Numbered from the stretch's first letter, positions 1-5,469 are shown. The stretch is 6,925 nt of DNA from Alphaproteobacteria bacterium MarineAlpha10_Bin3 (GCA_002937525.1 PTKA01000068.1:1-6925); one strand, 5' to 3'. Notes: generated from the sequence alone by a model not told the origin. A program made the numbers and translations.

Positions 1-163
1 GTTCGCCCGGCCGGCCCGGCACGGCGCGCCGCGAGACCGCCCGCGCGATCGCGACGATGACCGGCGAAACGCCGCTGCGTTCAAGCAGGAACAGCGCGTC
101 GTGCCGGGCAAACGTGCGCGCAATGCGCAGAAATCTGGCAAGATGGGTAATCGCGGCGAACAT
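1..163 (-). CDS. ubiB: UbiB family protein, N-terminal part (cut by left edge)
   Basis: Only the first 54 codons are present, reading leftward from an ATG at 163-161 and running off the window. The peptide begins MFAAITHLARFLRIARTFAR and continues through HDALFLLE to RPGE. This matches the amino terminus of alphaproteobacterial UbiB, where a short basic helix precedes the RPGERL region and the atypical ABC1/ADCK protein-kinase-like domain. UbiB is needed for aerobic ubiquinone biosynthesis, at the membrane-associated hydroxylation stage; the family has ATPase-type activity rather than being a hydroxylase itself. The kinase-like domain and its motifs lie outside the window and cannot be checked. 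The start lies only 4 nt after the ubiE stop, so the two genes are almost certainly one minus-strand operon, ubiE first. The match rests on a short stretch, but together with the ubiE neighbour it is fairly secure. Confidence 0.85.
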   Translation of the reverse strand, partial: MFAAITHLARFLRIARTFARHDALFLLERSGVSPVIVAIARAVSRRAVPGRPGE

Positions 164-167
164 GATT

Positions 168-929
168 CTAGATGCGCCAGGCGGCGTGAATCGCCACGAC
201 CCCGCCGGACAGATTGCGCACCCGCACCCGGTCCAGCCCCGCCGCCCGCATCGCGCCGGCCAGCGCCGCCTGGTCGGGAAACCGGCGGATGCTTTCGACC
301 AGATAGCGGTAGGCGTCCGCGTCGCCGGTGATCCGCGCGCCCAGTGCCGGCACGACCGAAAAGGAATAGCGGTCATAGAGACCCGATAGGAGCGGCAGCA
401 CCACGCGGCTGAATTCCAGGCACAAGAAACACCCGCCCGGCTTCAGCACCCGGCGCGCTTCGCCAAGCGCCCGGTCCATATCGGTCACATTGCGCAATCC
501 GAACGCAATCGTATAGGCGTCCAGCGTCGCGTCGGCCAGCGGCAGCGTTTCGGCGTCGCCGACAACCCATTGCATTCCCGATGTCACGCCCCGGTCGAGC
601 GCACGGTCCCGGCCGACCGACAGCATTTGCGCATTCACGTCCAATACCGTCACCTGACCGCCGCCGGCATCATGGTAGCGCAGCGCGATATCCCCGGTGC
701 CGCCGGCGACATCGAGCAAATGCATGCCGGCGCGCGGCTTCAACTGGTCGATCAGGGCCGATTTCCACAACCGGTGCACGCCGCCCGACATCAGATCGTT
801 CATCAGATCGTAGCGGCGCGCCACGGTATCGAATACGCCGCGCACCAGCGCCGATTTCTCGCCGGCGGCGACATCGCGGAATCCAAAAGACGTGGTCGCC
901 CCGCCCCGGTTTGTATCGCCTTGCATCAT
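168..929 (-). CDS. ubiE: Ubiquinone/menaquinone biosynthesis C-methyltransferase UbiE
   Basis: This complete 253-residue SAM-dependent methyltransferase has the usual length for UbiE (about 250). In ubiquinone synthesis it carries out the C-methylation of the benzoquinol ring (DDMQH2 to DMQH2); in menaquinone producers it methylates demethylmenaquinone. Family signatures are clear: [25 protein letters not shown] at about residues 32-56 in shortened reading (FDTVARRYD then NDLMSGG), the SAM-binding motif [10 protein letters not shown] (71-80), the acidic end of strand 2 in [17 protein letters not shown] (124-131), FGLRNVTD (143-150), RRVLKPGG (159-166) with LEFS just after, and [18 protein letters not shown] (203-220). 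Two adjacent ATG codons (929-927 and 926-924) could both serve; no strong Shine-Dalgarno sequence is visible ahead of either. It ends in TAG 4 nt before ubiB and diverges from mutM across 68 bp. Confidence 0.97.
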   Translation of the reverse strand: MMQGDTNRGGATTSFGFRDVAAGEKSALVRGVFDTVARRYDLMNDLMSGGVHRLWKSALIDQLKPRAGMHLLDVAGGTGDIALRYHDAGGGQVTVLDVNAQMLSVGRDRALDRGVTSGMQWVVGDAETLPLADATLDAYTIAFGLRNVTDMDRALGEARRVLKPGGCFLCLEFSRVVLPLLSGLYDRYSFSVVPALGARITGDADAYRYLVESIRRFPDQAALAGAMRAAGLDRVRVRNLSGGVVAIHAAWRI

Positions 930-997
930 CGGCGGGACGATAGCCTACCCGGCTTGGGTTTGCTAGAACGGCGGACACGAAACCAACGGAACCATCC
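930..997. promoter_or_regulatory. Divergent ubiE / mutM intergenic region
   Basis: These 68 bp separate the two divergent starts and must hold the promoter of at least the ubiE-ubiB transcript and probably that of mutM. On the plus strand there is a possible extended -10 element, TGCTAGAAC at 961-969 (TG, one base, then TAGAAC), about 29 bp before the mutM ATG, but no convincing -35 box at the right distance. On the minus strand I see no clear pair of hexamers. The call as a regulatory region rests on gene orientation; the specific -10 element is a weak suggestion. Confidence 0.4.
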
Positions 998-1831
998 ATG
1001 CCGGAACTGCCCGAAGTCGAAACCGTATGCCGGGGCCTGCGCGGCCCGCTCGAAGGCCGAAAGCTGACGCGGGTTATCCAGCGGCGGCCCGATTTGCGGT
1101 TCCCTTTTCCGGACCGCTTCGCCGAACGGCTGACCGGCCGGACGATCGTGCGGATCAACCGCCGGGCCAAGTTCATTCAGATCCTGCTCGATGACGACGC
1201 CGTGTTGCTGATCCATCTGGGCATGTCCGGGCGGATGACGATCCTGGACGCGGCGACCGCGCCGCCGCCGGGGCGCCACGATCATGTCGATTTCGAAACG
1301 GATGGCGGCAAGATCATCCGCTATTGCGATCCGCGCCGCTTCGGCATGATGGATTTGACCCGCGCCGCCATACTGGACGAGCACCGCTTGTTGCGTAATC
1401 TGGGTCCCGAACCGCTTGGCAACGCGTTCAACGCCGCAGTTCTGGGCACGGCCCTGGCCGGCAAGCGCACGCCCATCAAGGCCGCCCTGCTCGATCAGCG
1501 GATCGTCGCCGGGCTGGGCAATATCTATATCTGCGAAGCGCTGCACCGCGCCGCCATTTCGCCGCGCCGCCAGGCATCGACCATCCCGGGCAAGCGCGCC
1601 GAACGGCTGGTGACGGAAATCCGCGCCGTGCTGAACGAGGCGATCGCCGCCGGCGGATCGTCTTTGCGCGACTATGTGCAGGCGTCCGGCGACCTGGGCT
1701 ATTTCCAGCACCGCTGGCAGGCCTATGGCCGCGAAGGCGAGCCCTGCGGCTATGACGGATGCGCTGGAACCGTGCAGCGGATAACCCAGAGCGGGCGCTC
1801 GACATTCTTTTGTGCAACCCACCAACGATGA
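998..1831 (+). CDS. mutM: Formamidopyrimidine-DNA glycosylase (Fpg/MutM)
   Basis: This 277-residue base-excision-repair enzyme removes 8-oxoguanine and formamidopyrimidines from DNA and cleaves the abasic site by beta,delta-elimination. It starts MPELPEVETV: after Met removal Pro is the Schiff-base nucleophile and Glu (residue 3 of the precursor) the acid. Lys58 in RRAKFI corresponds to E. coli Lys57. HLGMSGRM (73-80) carries the void-filling Met, and DPRRFG (111-116) the intercalating Arg/Phe. The helix-two-turn-helix region is around 160-230, with AGLGNIYICEALHRA at 171-185. The C-terminal zinc finger spans about 248-277, with C250, C255, C272 and His275 in place of the usual last Cys, and the DNA-binding Arg in QSGRSTF. 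The ATG fixes the start because the N-terminus is catalytic. It is 17 nt upstream of the next gene and likely heads a three-gene transcript. All active-site residues are present, so it should be functional. Confidence 0.98.
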   Translation: MPELPEVETVCRGLRGPLEGRKLTRVIQRRPDLRFPFPDRFAERLTGRTIVRINRRAKFIQILLDDDAVLLIHLGMSGRMTILDAATAPPPGRHDHVDFETDGGKIIRYCDPRRFGMMDLTRAAILDEHRLLRNLGPEPLGNAFNAAVLGTALAGKRTPIKAALLDQRIVAGLGNIYICEALHRAAISPRRQASTIPGKRAERLVTEIRAVLNEAIAAGGSSLRDYVQASGDLGYFQHRWQAYGREGEPCGYDGCAGTVQRITQSGRSTFFCATHQR

Positions 1832-1848
1832 TGATATAGCTGGCCCGG

Positions 1849-2208
1849 ATGCGGATTGCGATCATCATCGCCGCGATTGCGGGTTTCATGCTGGCGGCGG
1901 CGCCGGGACGCGGCGAGGCGTTCCTGGCCGGCTTCGAGGATGTCCCGGTGATGCCGGGGATCGCGGTCGATCCGGGTAGCGCGGTCGCCTTCGATACGCC
2001 GGCCGGGCGCATCGTGGAAGCCTACGCCGCCGGCGCCGTGACCCGGGACGCGGTGCGGCGTTACTATCAAGGCGCGCTGCCGCAGCTGGGCTGGATGCGG
2101 ACCGGCGAATTGACGTTCCGGCGCGACGGCGAAATCCTGACGGTCGAGATGCTGGATTCGGCGGCGGCGCTGACCATCCACTTCCGGCTGGCGCCGGCGC
2201 CGCGATAA
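1849..2208 (+). CDS. Small exported protein of unknown function
   Basis: I cannot name the family of this 119-residue protein. It starts [20 protein letters not shown], a short basic start followed by a hydrophobic run and small residues: a typical Sec signal peptide, with probable cleavage near residues 18-24 (AAA or GEA). There is no lipobox Cys and no Cys at all in the mature part, so it is probably periplasmic and soluble. The mature domain of roughly 95 residues has a Pro/Gly-rich beta start (about 25-58), a helix around [20 protein letters not shown] (63-82) and a beta tail with alternating hydrophobics ([15 protein letters not shown], 88-102). It has no transmembrane helix beyond the signal. 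Codon use and GC content resemble the neighbours. It lies 17 nt after mutM and 32 nt before the hydratase, so it is probably co-transcribed with them. The long frame with a signal peptide and good codon bias makes it a real gene. Confidence 0.8.
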   Translation: MRIAIIIAAIAGFMLAAAPGRGEAFLAGFEDVPVMPGIAVDPGSAVAFDTPAGRIVEAYAAGAVTRDAVRRYYQGALPQLGWMRTGELTFRRDGEILTVEMLDSAAALTIHFRLAPAPR

Positions 2209-2222
2209 TCCAAGATACCAAC

Positions 2223-2229
2223 GAAGGAG
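2223..2229 (+). promoter_or_regulatory. Ribosome binding site of the enoyl-CoA hydratase gene
   Basis: GAAGGAG lies 11 nt before the ATG at 2241. It is one of the clearest Shine-Dalgarno sequences in the window and supports that start. Confidence 0.75.
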
Positions 2230-2240
2230 CACCGGGAACG

Positions 2241-3017
2241 ATGGCTTACGAACATATTCTGGTCGAGACGCGCGGCGCGGTCGGGTTGATCACGCTCAAC
2301 CGGCCGGCGGCGTTGAACGCGCTGTGCGCGGCGTTGATCGAGGAGTTGGACGCGGCCCTGGATGCGATGGAAGCGGACGATGCCATTGGTGCTATCGTTC
2401 TGACCGGCTCCGACAAGGCGTTCGCCGCCGGGGCCGACATCAACGAAATGGCCGGGAAATCCTATACCGACGCTTATAGCGCGGATTTCATCACCGTCGG
2501 CTGGGAGCGGGTGGCGGCGTGCCGCAAGCCGATCATCGCCGCCGTCGCCGGCTACGCGCTGGGCGGCGGCTGCGAGATGGCGATGATGTGCGACTTCATC
2601 ATCGCCGCCGATACGGCGCGCTTCGGCCAGCCCGAAATCACCCTTGGCACCATCCCCGGCGCCGGCGGCACCCAGCGCCTGACCCGGCTGGTCGGCAAAT
2701 CGAAGGCCATGGACATGTGCCTGACCGGCCGCATGATGGATGCCGACGAAGCCGAGCGGTGCGGGCTGGTCAGCCGCGTCGTCGCCGCCGACGCGCTGCA
2801 GGAAGACGCGCTCAAGACGGCGGCGAAAATTGCCCGCATGTCGCGGCCGATCGCCATGATGGCCAAGGAATCGGTCAACCGGGCATACGAATCGACCCTG
2901 GCGGAGGGGATTCGCTTCGAGCGGCGGATGTTCCACGCAACCTTCGCCACGCAAGATCAGAAGGAAGGCATGAACGCCTTCATCGAAAAACGCAAACCGG
3001 CCTTCAAGAACCGTTGA
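2241..3017 (+). CDS. Enoyl-CoA hydratase (crotonase family)
   Basis: This complete 258-residue short-chain enoyl-CoA hydratase adds water across trans-2-enoyl-CoA to give L-3-hydroxyacyl-CoA, as in beta-oxidation and several amino-acid and acyl-CoA pathways. The crotonase core is intact: [10 protein letters not shown] (19-28), [11 protein letters not shown] (60-70) with the oxyanion-hole Ala65, and [16 protein letters not shown] (104-119) with Gly109 in the oxyanion hole. Catalytic Glu112 and Glu132 ([20 protein letters not shown], 128-147) match the two glutamates of rat mitochondrial hydratase, Glu144 and Glu164. The tail ([17 protein letters not shown], about 242-258) is also that of the ECHS1-like group. 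Keeping both Glu and the long ECHS1-like blocks favours a true hydratase over a dehalogenase, isomerase or CoA hydrolase. Chain-length preference cannot be read from sequence. It follows the exported-protein gene by 32 nt and ends 89 nt before rpsT. Symbols such as fadB1 or paaF are used inconsistently, so none is given. Confidence 0.95.
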   Translation: MAYEHILVETRGAVGLITLNRPAALNALCAALIEELDAALDAMEADDAIGAIVLTGSDKAFAAGADINEMAGKSYTDAYSADFITVGWERVAACRKPIIAAVAGYALGGGCEMAMMCDFIIAADTARFGQPEITLGTIPGAGGTQRLTRLVGKSKAMDMCLTGRMMDADEAERCGLVSRVVAADALQEDALKTAAKIARMSRPIAMMAKESVNRAYESTLAEGIRFERRMFHATFATQDQKEGMNAFIEKRKPAFKNR

Positions 3018-3037
3018 GACCACGGCGTTTATCATGG

Positions 3038-3066
3038 TTGACGCGGCGCGAAACGGCCGATATAAG
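3038..3066 (+). promoter_or_regulatory. Sigma70-type promoter of rpsT
   Basis: TTGACG (3038-3043) and TATAAG (3061-3066) are separated by exactly 17 bp, each matching the consensus at five of six positions. Transcription would start near 3073, giving a 5' leader of about 34 nt before the rpsT ATG. This is the best-matching promoter in the window and fits the high expression expected for a ribosomal protein gene. It lies just past the hydratase stop, so rpsT need not depend on upstream read-through. Confidence 0.8.
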
Positions 3067-3106
3067 CCGCAGGCTTGTACTCAATCCATCATTGTCAGGA
3101 TAAAGA

Positions 3107-3367
3107 ATGGCGACCCATAAATCCGCCAAAAAACGAATTCGTCAAACCGCCCGGCGTACCCTGGTCAACGGCGCGCGGCGCAGCCGTGTGCGAACCTTCG
3201 TTCGCAAGGTCGAGGAAGCAATCGAAAGCGGCGACCGGGAAATGGCCGAATCGGCAATGCAGAACGCGATGCCCGAAATGCACCGCAGCGTGTTGCACGG
3301 CATCCTCCACAAAAACACCGCCGCGCGCAAAATTTCGCGTCTCACGAAGCGAATCAACAACTTATAG
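3107..3367 (+). CDS. rpsT: 30S ribosomal protein S20
   Basis: This complete 86-residue protein has the length normal for S20 (86-90). It is very basic and helical, starting [20 protein letters not shown], followed by [20 protein letters not shown] and ending in the typical stretch [18 protein letters not shown]20 binds 16S rRNA in the lower body of the 30S subunit and acts early in assembly. AGGA (3097-3100) precedes the ATG by 6 nt. It has its own promoter upstream and an intrinsic terminator 27 bp after the stop, so it is likely a single-gene transcript. The position directly before dnaA is a conserved alphaproteobacterial arrangement. Start and product are secure. Confidence 0.98.
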   Translation: MATHKSAKKRIRQTARRTLVNGARRSRVRTFVRKVEEAIESGDREMAESAMQNAMPEMHRSVLHGILHKNTAARKISRLTKRINNL

Positions 3368-3393
3368 TCCGGGCTTCAATTCGAGCCTTATTT

Positions 3394-3427
3394 GAGCCGC
3401 ATCCCATGGGTGCGGCTCTGTCGTTTT
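3394..3427 (+). terminator. Rho-independent terminator after rpsT
   Basis: GAGCCGCATCC (3394-3404) pairs with GGTGCGGCTC-type sequence (3408-3418). The stem has 11 pairs, one of them a G-U, and closes on a three-base loop. A short T-rich tail (TGTCGTTTT) follows. It lies 27 bp downstream of the rpsT stop, and no gene is on the opposite strand. It should insulate dnaA from rpsT transcription. Confidence 0.88.
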
Positions 3428-3482
3428 AGCGTAAAAAAACCAATTTATTTACCGCGCGCAGATTCAACGGCTTAGCTGGAAT

Positions 3483-3519
3483 CGGGAAAAATTTTCCGGG
3501 ATTTTTTCCATGTTCCCGG
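3483..3519. repeat. Nested inverted repeats in AT-rich block
   Basis: GGAAAAATTTTCC (3485-3497) is a perfect odd-centred palindrome. It is followed by CCGGGA (3496-3501) pairing with TCCCGG (3514-3519) over a 12-nt loop; alternatively CGGGAA (3483-3488) pairs with TTCCCG (3513-3518) to enclose the whole block. The pairings compete for the same bases. It sits 65 bp past the rpsT terminator. It could be a protein-binding site, a second terminator-like element or an easily melted segment; the sequence alone does not decide. Confidence 0.45.
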
Positions 3520-3715
3520 TAGGTTCTCGTTGCGTGAGGAAATAAGCACCGGTAGATTATGGGTACAGTGGTCATCTTGACACGGCTTCTATCAAGTTAA
3601 GCGGCAATAAGATCAAGCGACGAAAATACTAAAACCGCGAACGGGGGTAAAAAGCAGAATTCAGACATATAACTACTTCTGTTTTTAATCCGATACATAG
3701 GTTTTCTTTGTAGAT

Positions 3716-3735
3716 CGAAAGAAATTTTTCTTTCG
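3716..3735. repeat. Perfect 9-bp inverted repeat abutting the dnaA promoter
   Basis: CGAAAGAAA (3716-3724) and TTTCTTTCG (3727-3735) are perfect reverse complements separated by TT. The right arm ends on the base before the putative -35 box TTGTGG. A further copy of TTTTCTTT lies 24 bp upstream (3702-3709). Position and symmetry suggest a binding site for a dimeric regulator of dnaA transcription. A stem-loop is less likely, because it would lie upstream of the predicted start of transcription. The regulator is unknown. Confidence 0.6.
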
Positions 3736-3764
3736 TTGTGGGGGATCTGCGTTCTCCTTATAAT
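3736..3764 (+). promoter_or_regulatory. Probable dnaA promoter
   Basis: A perfect -10 hexamer TATAAT (3759-3764) lies 17 bp after TTGTGG (3736-3741), which matches three of six -35 positions, including the TTG. Transcription would begin near 3771. That leaves a leader of about 153 nt before the preferred dnaA start. A long untranslated leader is known for dnaA of Caulobacter crescentus, so this is plausible, but the assignment rests on hexamers only. Confidence 0.6.
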
Positions 3765-3770
3765 TCGCCT

Positions 3771-3923
3771 GATTTGGATTGTTGAAGTCTTAAAAAGTTC
3801 AAGACCCGTTCGAGTCGTCTTGTCCGAATGTCCGTGGCCACCCGAGTCGAATGCTAAAGGACATTTTGTCCGCCGCATCTGGTGGTTAGCCGATGCGAAT
3901 ATCGCTCAAGGGGTGGCGTAGAC
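3771..3923 (+). promoter_or_regulatory. Putative dnaA 5' leader
   Basis: This is the predicted untranslated leader from the 3736-3764 promoter to the dnaA start. It contains two CGAGTCG repeats (3811-3817 and 3843-3849), each holding a GANTC site, and the palindrome GTGGCCAC (3834-3841) between them. TGTCCG occurs three times (3821, 3829, 3867). Local hairpins are GGACA-TTT-TGTCC (3859-3871) and CGCATC / GATGCG (3874-3879 with 3892-3897). The second lies 10 nt before the AAGGGG ribosome binding site (3908-3913), 10 nt ahead of the GTG. Regulation through this leader is an inference. Confidence 0.45.
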
Positions 3924-5288
3924 GTGACCACGATTAAGCCTTCGGCCAACCAACCATCCTCGCGCTGGGCCCGGATTCGCTCGCAATTGCGCGCGGAATT
4001 CGGCGAAGCCGCGTATCGCAGCTGGCTGAAGCCGGCATCCTTCGAACAGGCCGACGCGCAAACCGTGCGCATCCTGGCGCCGACGCGGTTCATGCGCGAC
4101 TGGATCGAAGCCCAGTATGGCGAGCGCCTGTTGAAGCTGTGCGCTGCGGAAAACTCGAAAATCCAGCAGCTCGAAATTGTCCATGCCGGGGCGGAACCGG
4201 AAAACATTGCCGCCGGGCTGGGCCACGCGCCGGCCGTAGCGCGCGCGCAGAGCAAGGACGACGACATCGGCGCCCCGCTGGATCCGCGCTTCCGATTCGA
4301 TAATTTCGTCGTCGGCAAGCCCAACGAACTGGCCTTTGCCGCCGCCCGGCGCGTGGCGGAAGCACAAGCGGTCCCCTTCAACCCGCTGTTTCTTTATGGC
4401 GGCGTCGGGCTGGGCAAGACCCATTTGATGCACGCGATCGCCTGGCATATCCGCGAAACGACGCCGGAGCGCCGGGTCATCTATCTCTCGGCGGAAAAAT
4501 TCATGTACCAGTTCATCCGGGCGATGCGCTTCAAGGACACCATGGCCTTCAAGGAGCAATTCCGATCCGTCGATGTCCTAATGATCGACGACGTGCAATT
4601 CTTCAGCGGCAAGGACAATACCCAGGAGGAATTCTTCCATACCTTCAACGCGCTGGTCGATCACAACCGCCAGGTCATCATTTCCGCCGACAAATCGCCG
4701 AACGATCTGGAAGGCATGGAAGAGCGGATGAAGTCGCGGCTCGGTTGGGGGCTGGTCGCCGACATCCACCCGACCATCTATGAATTGCGGCTCGGCATCC
4801 TGCAATCGAAGGCCGAACGGCTCGATCTGGACATCCCGCAAAAGGTCCTCGAATTTCTCGCCCACAAAATCACCTCGAACGTGCGCGAGCTGGAAGGCGC
4901 GCTTAACCGCCTGGTCGCCTACGCCACGCTGGTCGGCCGGCCGGTCACCCTCGACAATACCCAGGAGGTCCTGCGCGATATATTGCGCGCCAACGACCGC
5001 AAGGTCACGATCGAGGAAATCCAGAAACGGGTGGCGGCGCATTACAATATCCGGCTTGGCGAAATGCACTCCGCCCGCCGTGCGCGCGCCATCGCCCGGC
5101 CGCGCCAGGTGGCGATGTATCTCTCCAAGCAACTCACCACGCGGTCCTTGCCGGAAATCGGCCGGAAATTCGGCGGGCGCGACCACACCACCGTCATGTA
5201 CGCAGTGCGCAAGATCAACGAGTTGTGCGCACTTGACAGCGCCTTTTCCGAAGATGTCGAACTGCTGCGCCGGATGCTGGAAAGTTAG
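3924..5288 (+). CDS. dnaA: Chromosomal replication initiator protein DnaA
   Basis: DnaA is the AAA+ initiator that binds origin DnaA boxes, opens the duplex and recruits the helicase. The preferred start is GTG 3924, preceded by AAGGGG at 3908-3913, giving 454 residues. An upstream in-frame GTG at 3882 would add 14 residues but has no evident ribosome binding site. Using the shorter form, domain I is about 1-85 (WARIRSQLRAEFGEAAYRSW, 15-34), followed by a short linker. Domain III begins near FDNFVVGKPN (125-134). Walker A is GGVGLGKT (159-166), Walker B is VLMIDDVQFF (218-227), and sensor 1 is ISAD (253-256). The arginine finger is probably Arg271 in MKSRLGWG, and sensor 2 is Arg321 in SNVRELEGALNRL. 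Domain IV carries HSARRARAIARPRQVAMYLS (382-401) and the signature GGRDHTTVMYAVRKI (417-431). Nothing is missing. It is followed by dnaN after 181 bp. Confidence 0.98.
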   Translation: MTTIKPSANQPSSRWARIRSQLRAEFGEAAYRSWLKPASFEQADAQTVRILAPTRFMRDWIEAQYGERLLKLCAAENSKIQQLEIVHAGAEPENIAAGLGHAPAVARAQSKDDDIGAPLDPRFRFDNFVVGKPNELAFAAARRVAEAQAVPFNPLFLYGGVGLGKTHLMHAIAWHIRETTPERRVIYLSAEKFMYQFIRAMRFKDTMAFKEQFRSVDVLMIDDVQFFSGKDNTQEEFFHTFNALVDHNRQVIISADKSPNDLEGMEERMKSRLGWGLVADIHPTIYELRLGILQSKAERLDLDIPQKVLEFLAHKITSNVRELEGALNRLVAYATLVGRPVTLDNTQEVLRDILRANDRKVTIEEIQKRVAAHYNIRLGEMHSARRARAIARPRQVAMYLSKQLTTRSLPEIGRKFGGRDHTTVMYAVRKINELCALDSAFSEDVELLRRMLES

Positions 5289-5469
5289 CGCCAAAGTCCG
5301 ACGGCAAGCCGCGGACCGGCGCAATAAGTAGTGCGGAAGCCGGCGGGTCATGCTAGATTCAGGGGCGATTGGCGCAGATTGACCGGTCGGCCTTTCCGCA
5401 CCTATCGGTGGGCCGCCATGCGCGGCCGGTATCCAGCGGAGTCCTTGAGTTTTTGACCAAAGAGAAACC
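5289..5469 (+). promoter_or_regulatory. dnaA-dnaN intergenic region with possible dnaN promoter
   Basis: No gene is visible in these 181 bp, which hold the inverted repeat described separately. A TTGACC hexamer at 5379-5384 matches the -35 consensus at five of six positions, but the sequence 17-18 bp on (CTATCG or TATCGG, about 5402-5408) is a poor -10, so a dnaN promoter here is only possible. A GANTC site (GATTC, 5356-5360) lies within the loop of the repeat. No T-tract terminator is evident after dnaA, so read-through into dnaN remains likely. Confidence 0.35.
5331..5401. repeat. Long imperfect inverted repeat between dnaA and dnaN
   Basis: The left arm 5331-5350 (GTGCGGAAGCCGGCGGGTCA) pairs with the right arm 5380-5401. 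Eight pairs (GTGCGGAA / TTCCGCAC) are followed by a two-base bulge on the right arm, four pairs, one G-U, one pair, one mismatch and five pairs. That is 18 Watson-Crick pairs plus one wobble around a 29-nt loop. No U-tract follows, so it is not a standard intrinsic terminator. It may fold in the dnaA-dnaN transcript or be a remnant of a mobile repeat; no copies elsewhere in the window were seen. Confidence 0.6.

Larger units (their letters stand above)
3368..3923. other. AT-rich gene-free region between rpsT and dnaA
   Basis: This 556-bp stretch has no credible gene. It contains the rpsT terminator (3394-3427), an AT-rich block with several inverted repeats, a probable dnaA promoter (3736-3764) and the dnaA leader. 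Base composition shifts sharply: 3661-3720 has only 18 G/C in 60 bases, against clearly GC-rich flanks. Further structure includes an interrupted repeat GTAAA-A-AAA / TTT-A-TTTAC at 3431-3452, a 7-bp direct repeat CCGGTAG at 3516-3522 and 3549-3555, and GANTC sites at 3461, 3479, 3812 and 3844. A perfect TTGACA at 3577-3582 lacks a -10 at usable distance. I looked on both strands for TTATNCACA-type DnaA boxes and found none with one mismatch or fewer, so it is not called oriC. Confidence 0.75.

Noticed and set aside
926..1825. A 299-codon minus-strand open frame antisense to mutM
   Set aside because: mutM has all catalytic residues in the forward frame. The antisense product has no recognisable motif.
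2067..3035. A 322-codon minus-strand open frame antisense to the hydratase gene
   Set aside because: It is a shadow of a clear enzyme gene in GC-rich DNA; its translation is low-complexity and unrecognisable.
3577..3582. Perfect TTGACA as a dnaA promoter -35 box
   Set aside because: No -10-like hexamer occurs 16-18 bp downstream (the sequence there is AAGCGG or similar). TTGTGG-N17-TATAAT at 3736-3764 is the better candidate.
3597..3878. A 93-codon minus-strand open frame in the rpsT-dnaA gap
   Set aside because: It crosses the palindrome and the TATAAT promoter, has no recognisable domain, no ribosome binding site and codon use unlike the neighbours. It is best explained as chance in AT-rich sequence.
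3736..3921. A 61-codon plus-strand open frame that could be a dnaA leader peptide
   Set aside because: It would start at a TTG that is itself the putative -35 box, upstream of the predicted transcript start, and has no ribosome binding site.
3368..3923. Chromosomal origin (oriC) upstream of dnaA
   Set aside because: The gap is AT-rich and adjoins dnaA, but no DnaA box with one mismatch or fewer was found on either strand. In several alphaproteobacteria the origin lies away from dnaA.
5289..5410. Intrinsic terminator after dnaA
   Set aside because: The inverted repeat has a 29-nt loop and no following T-tract, so it does not fit a rho-independent terminator.
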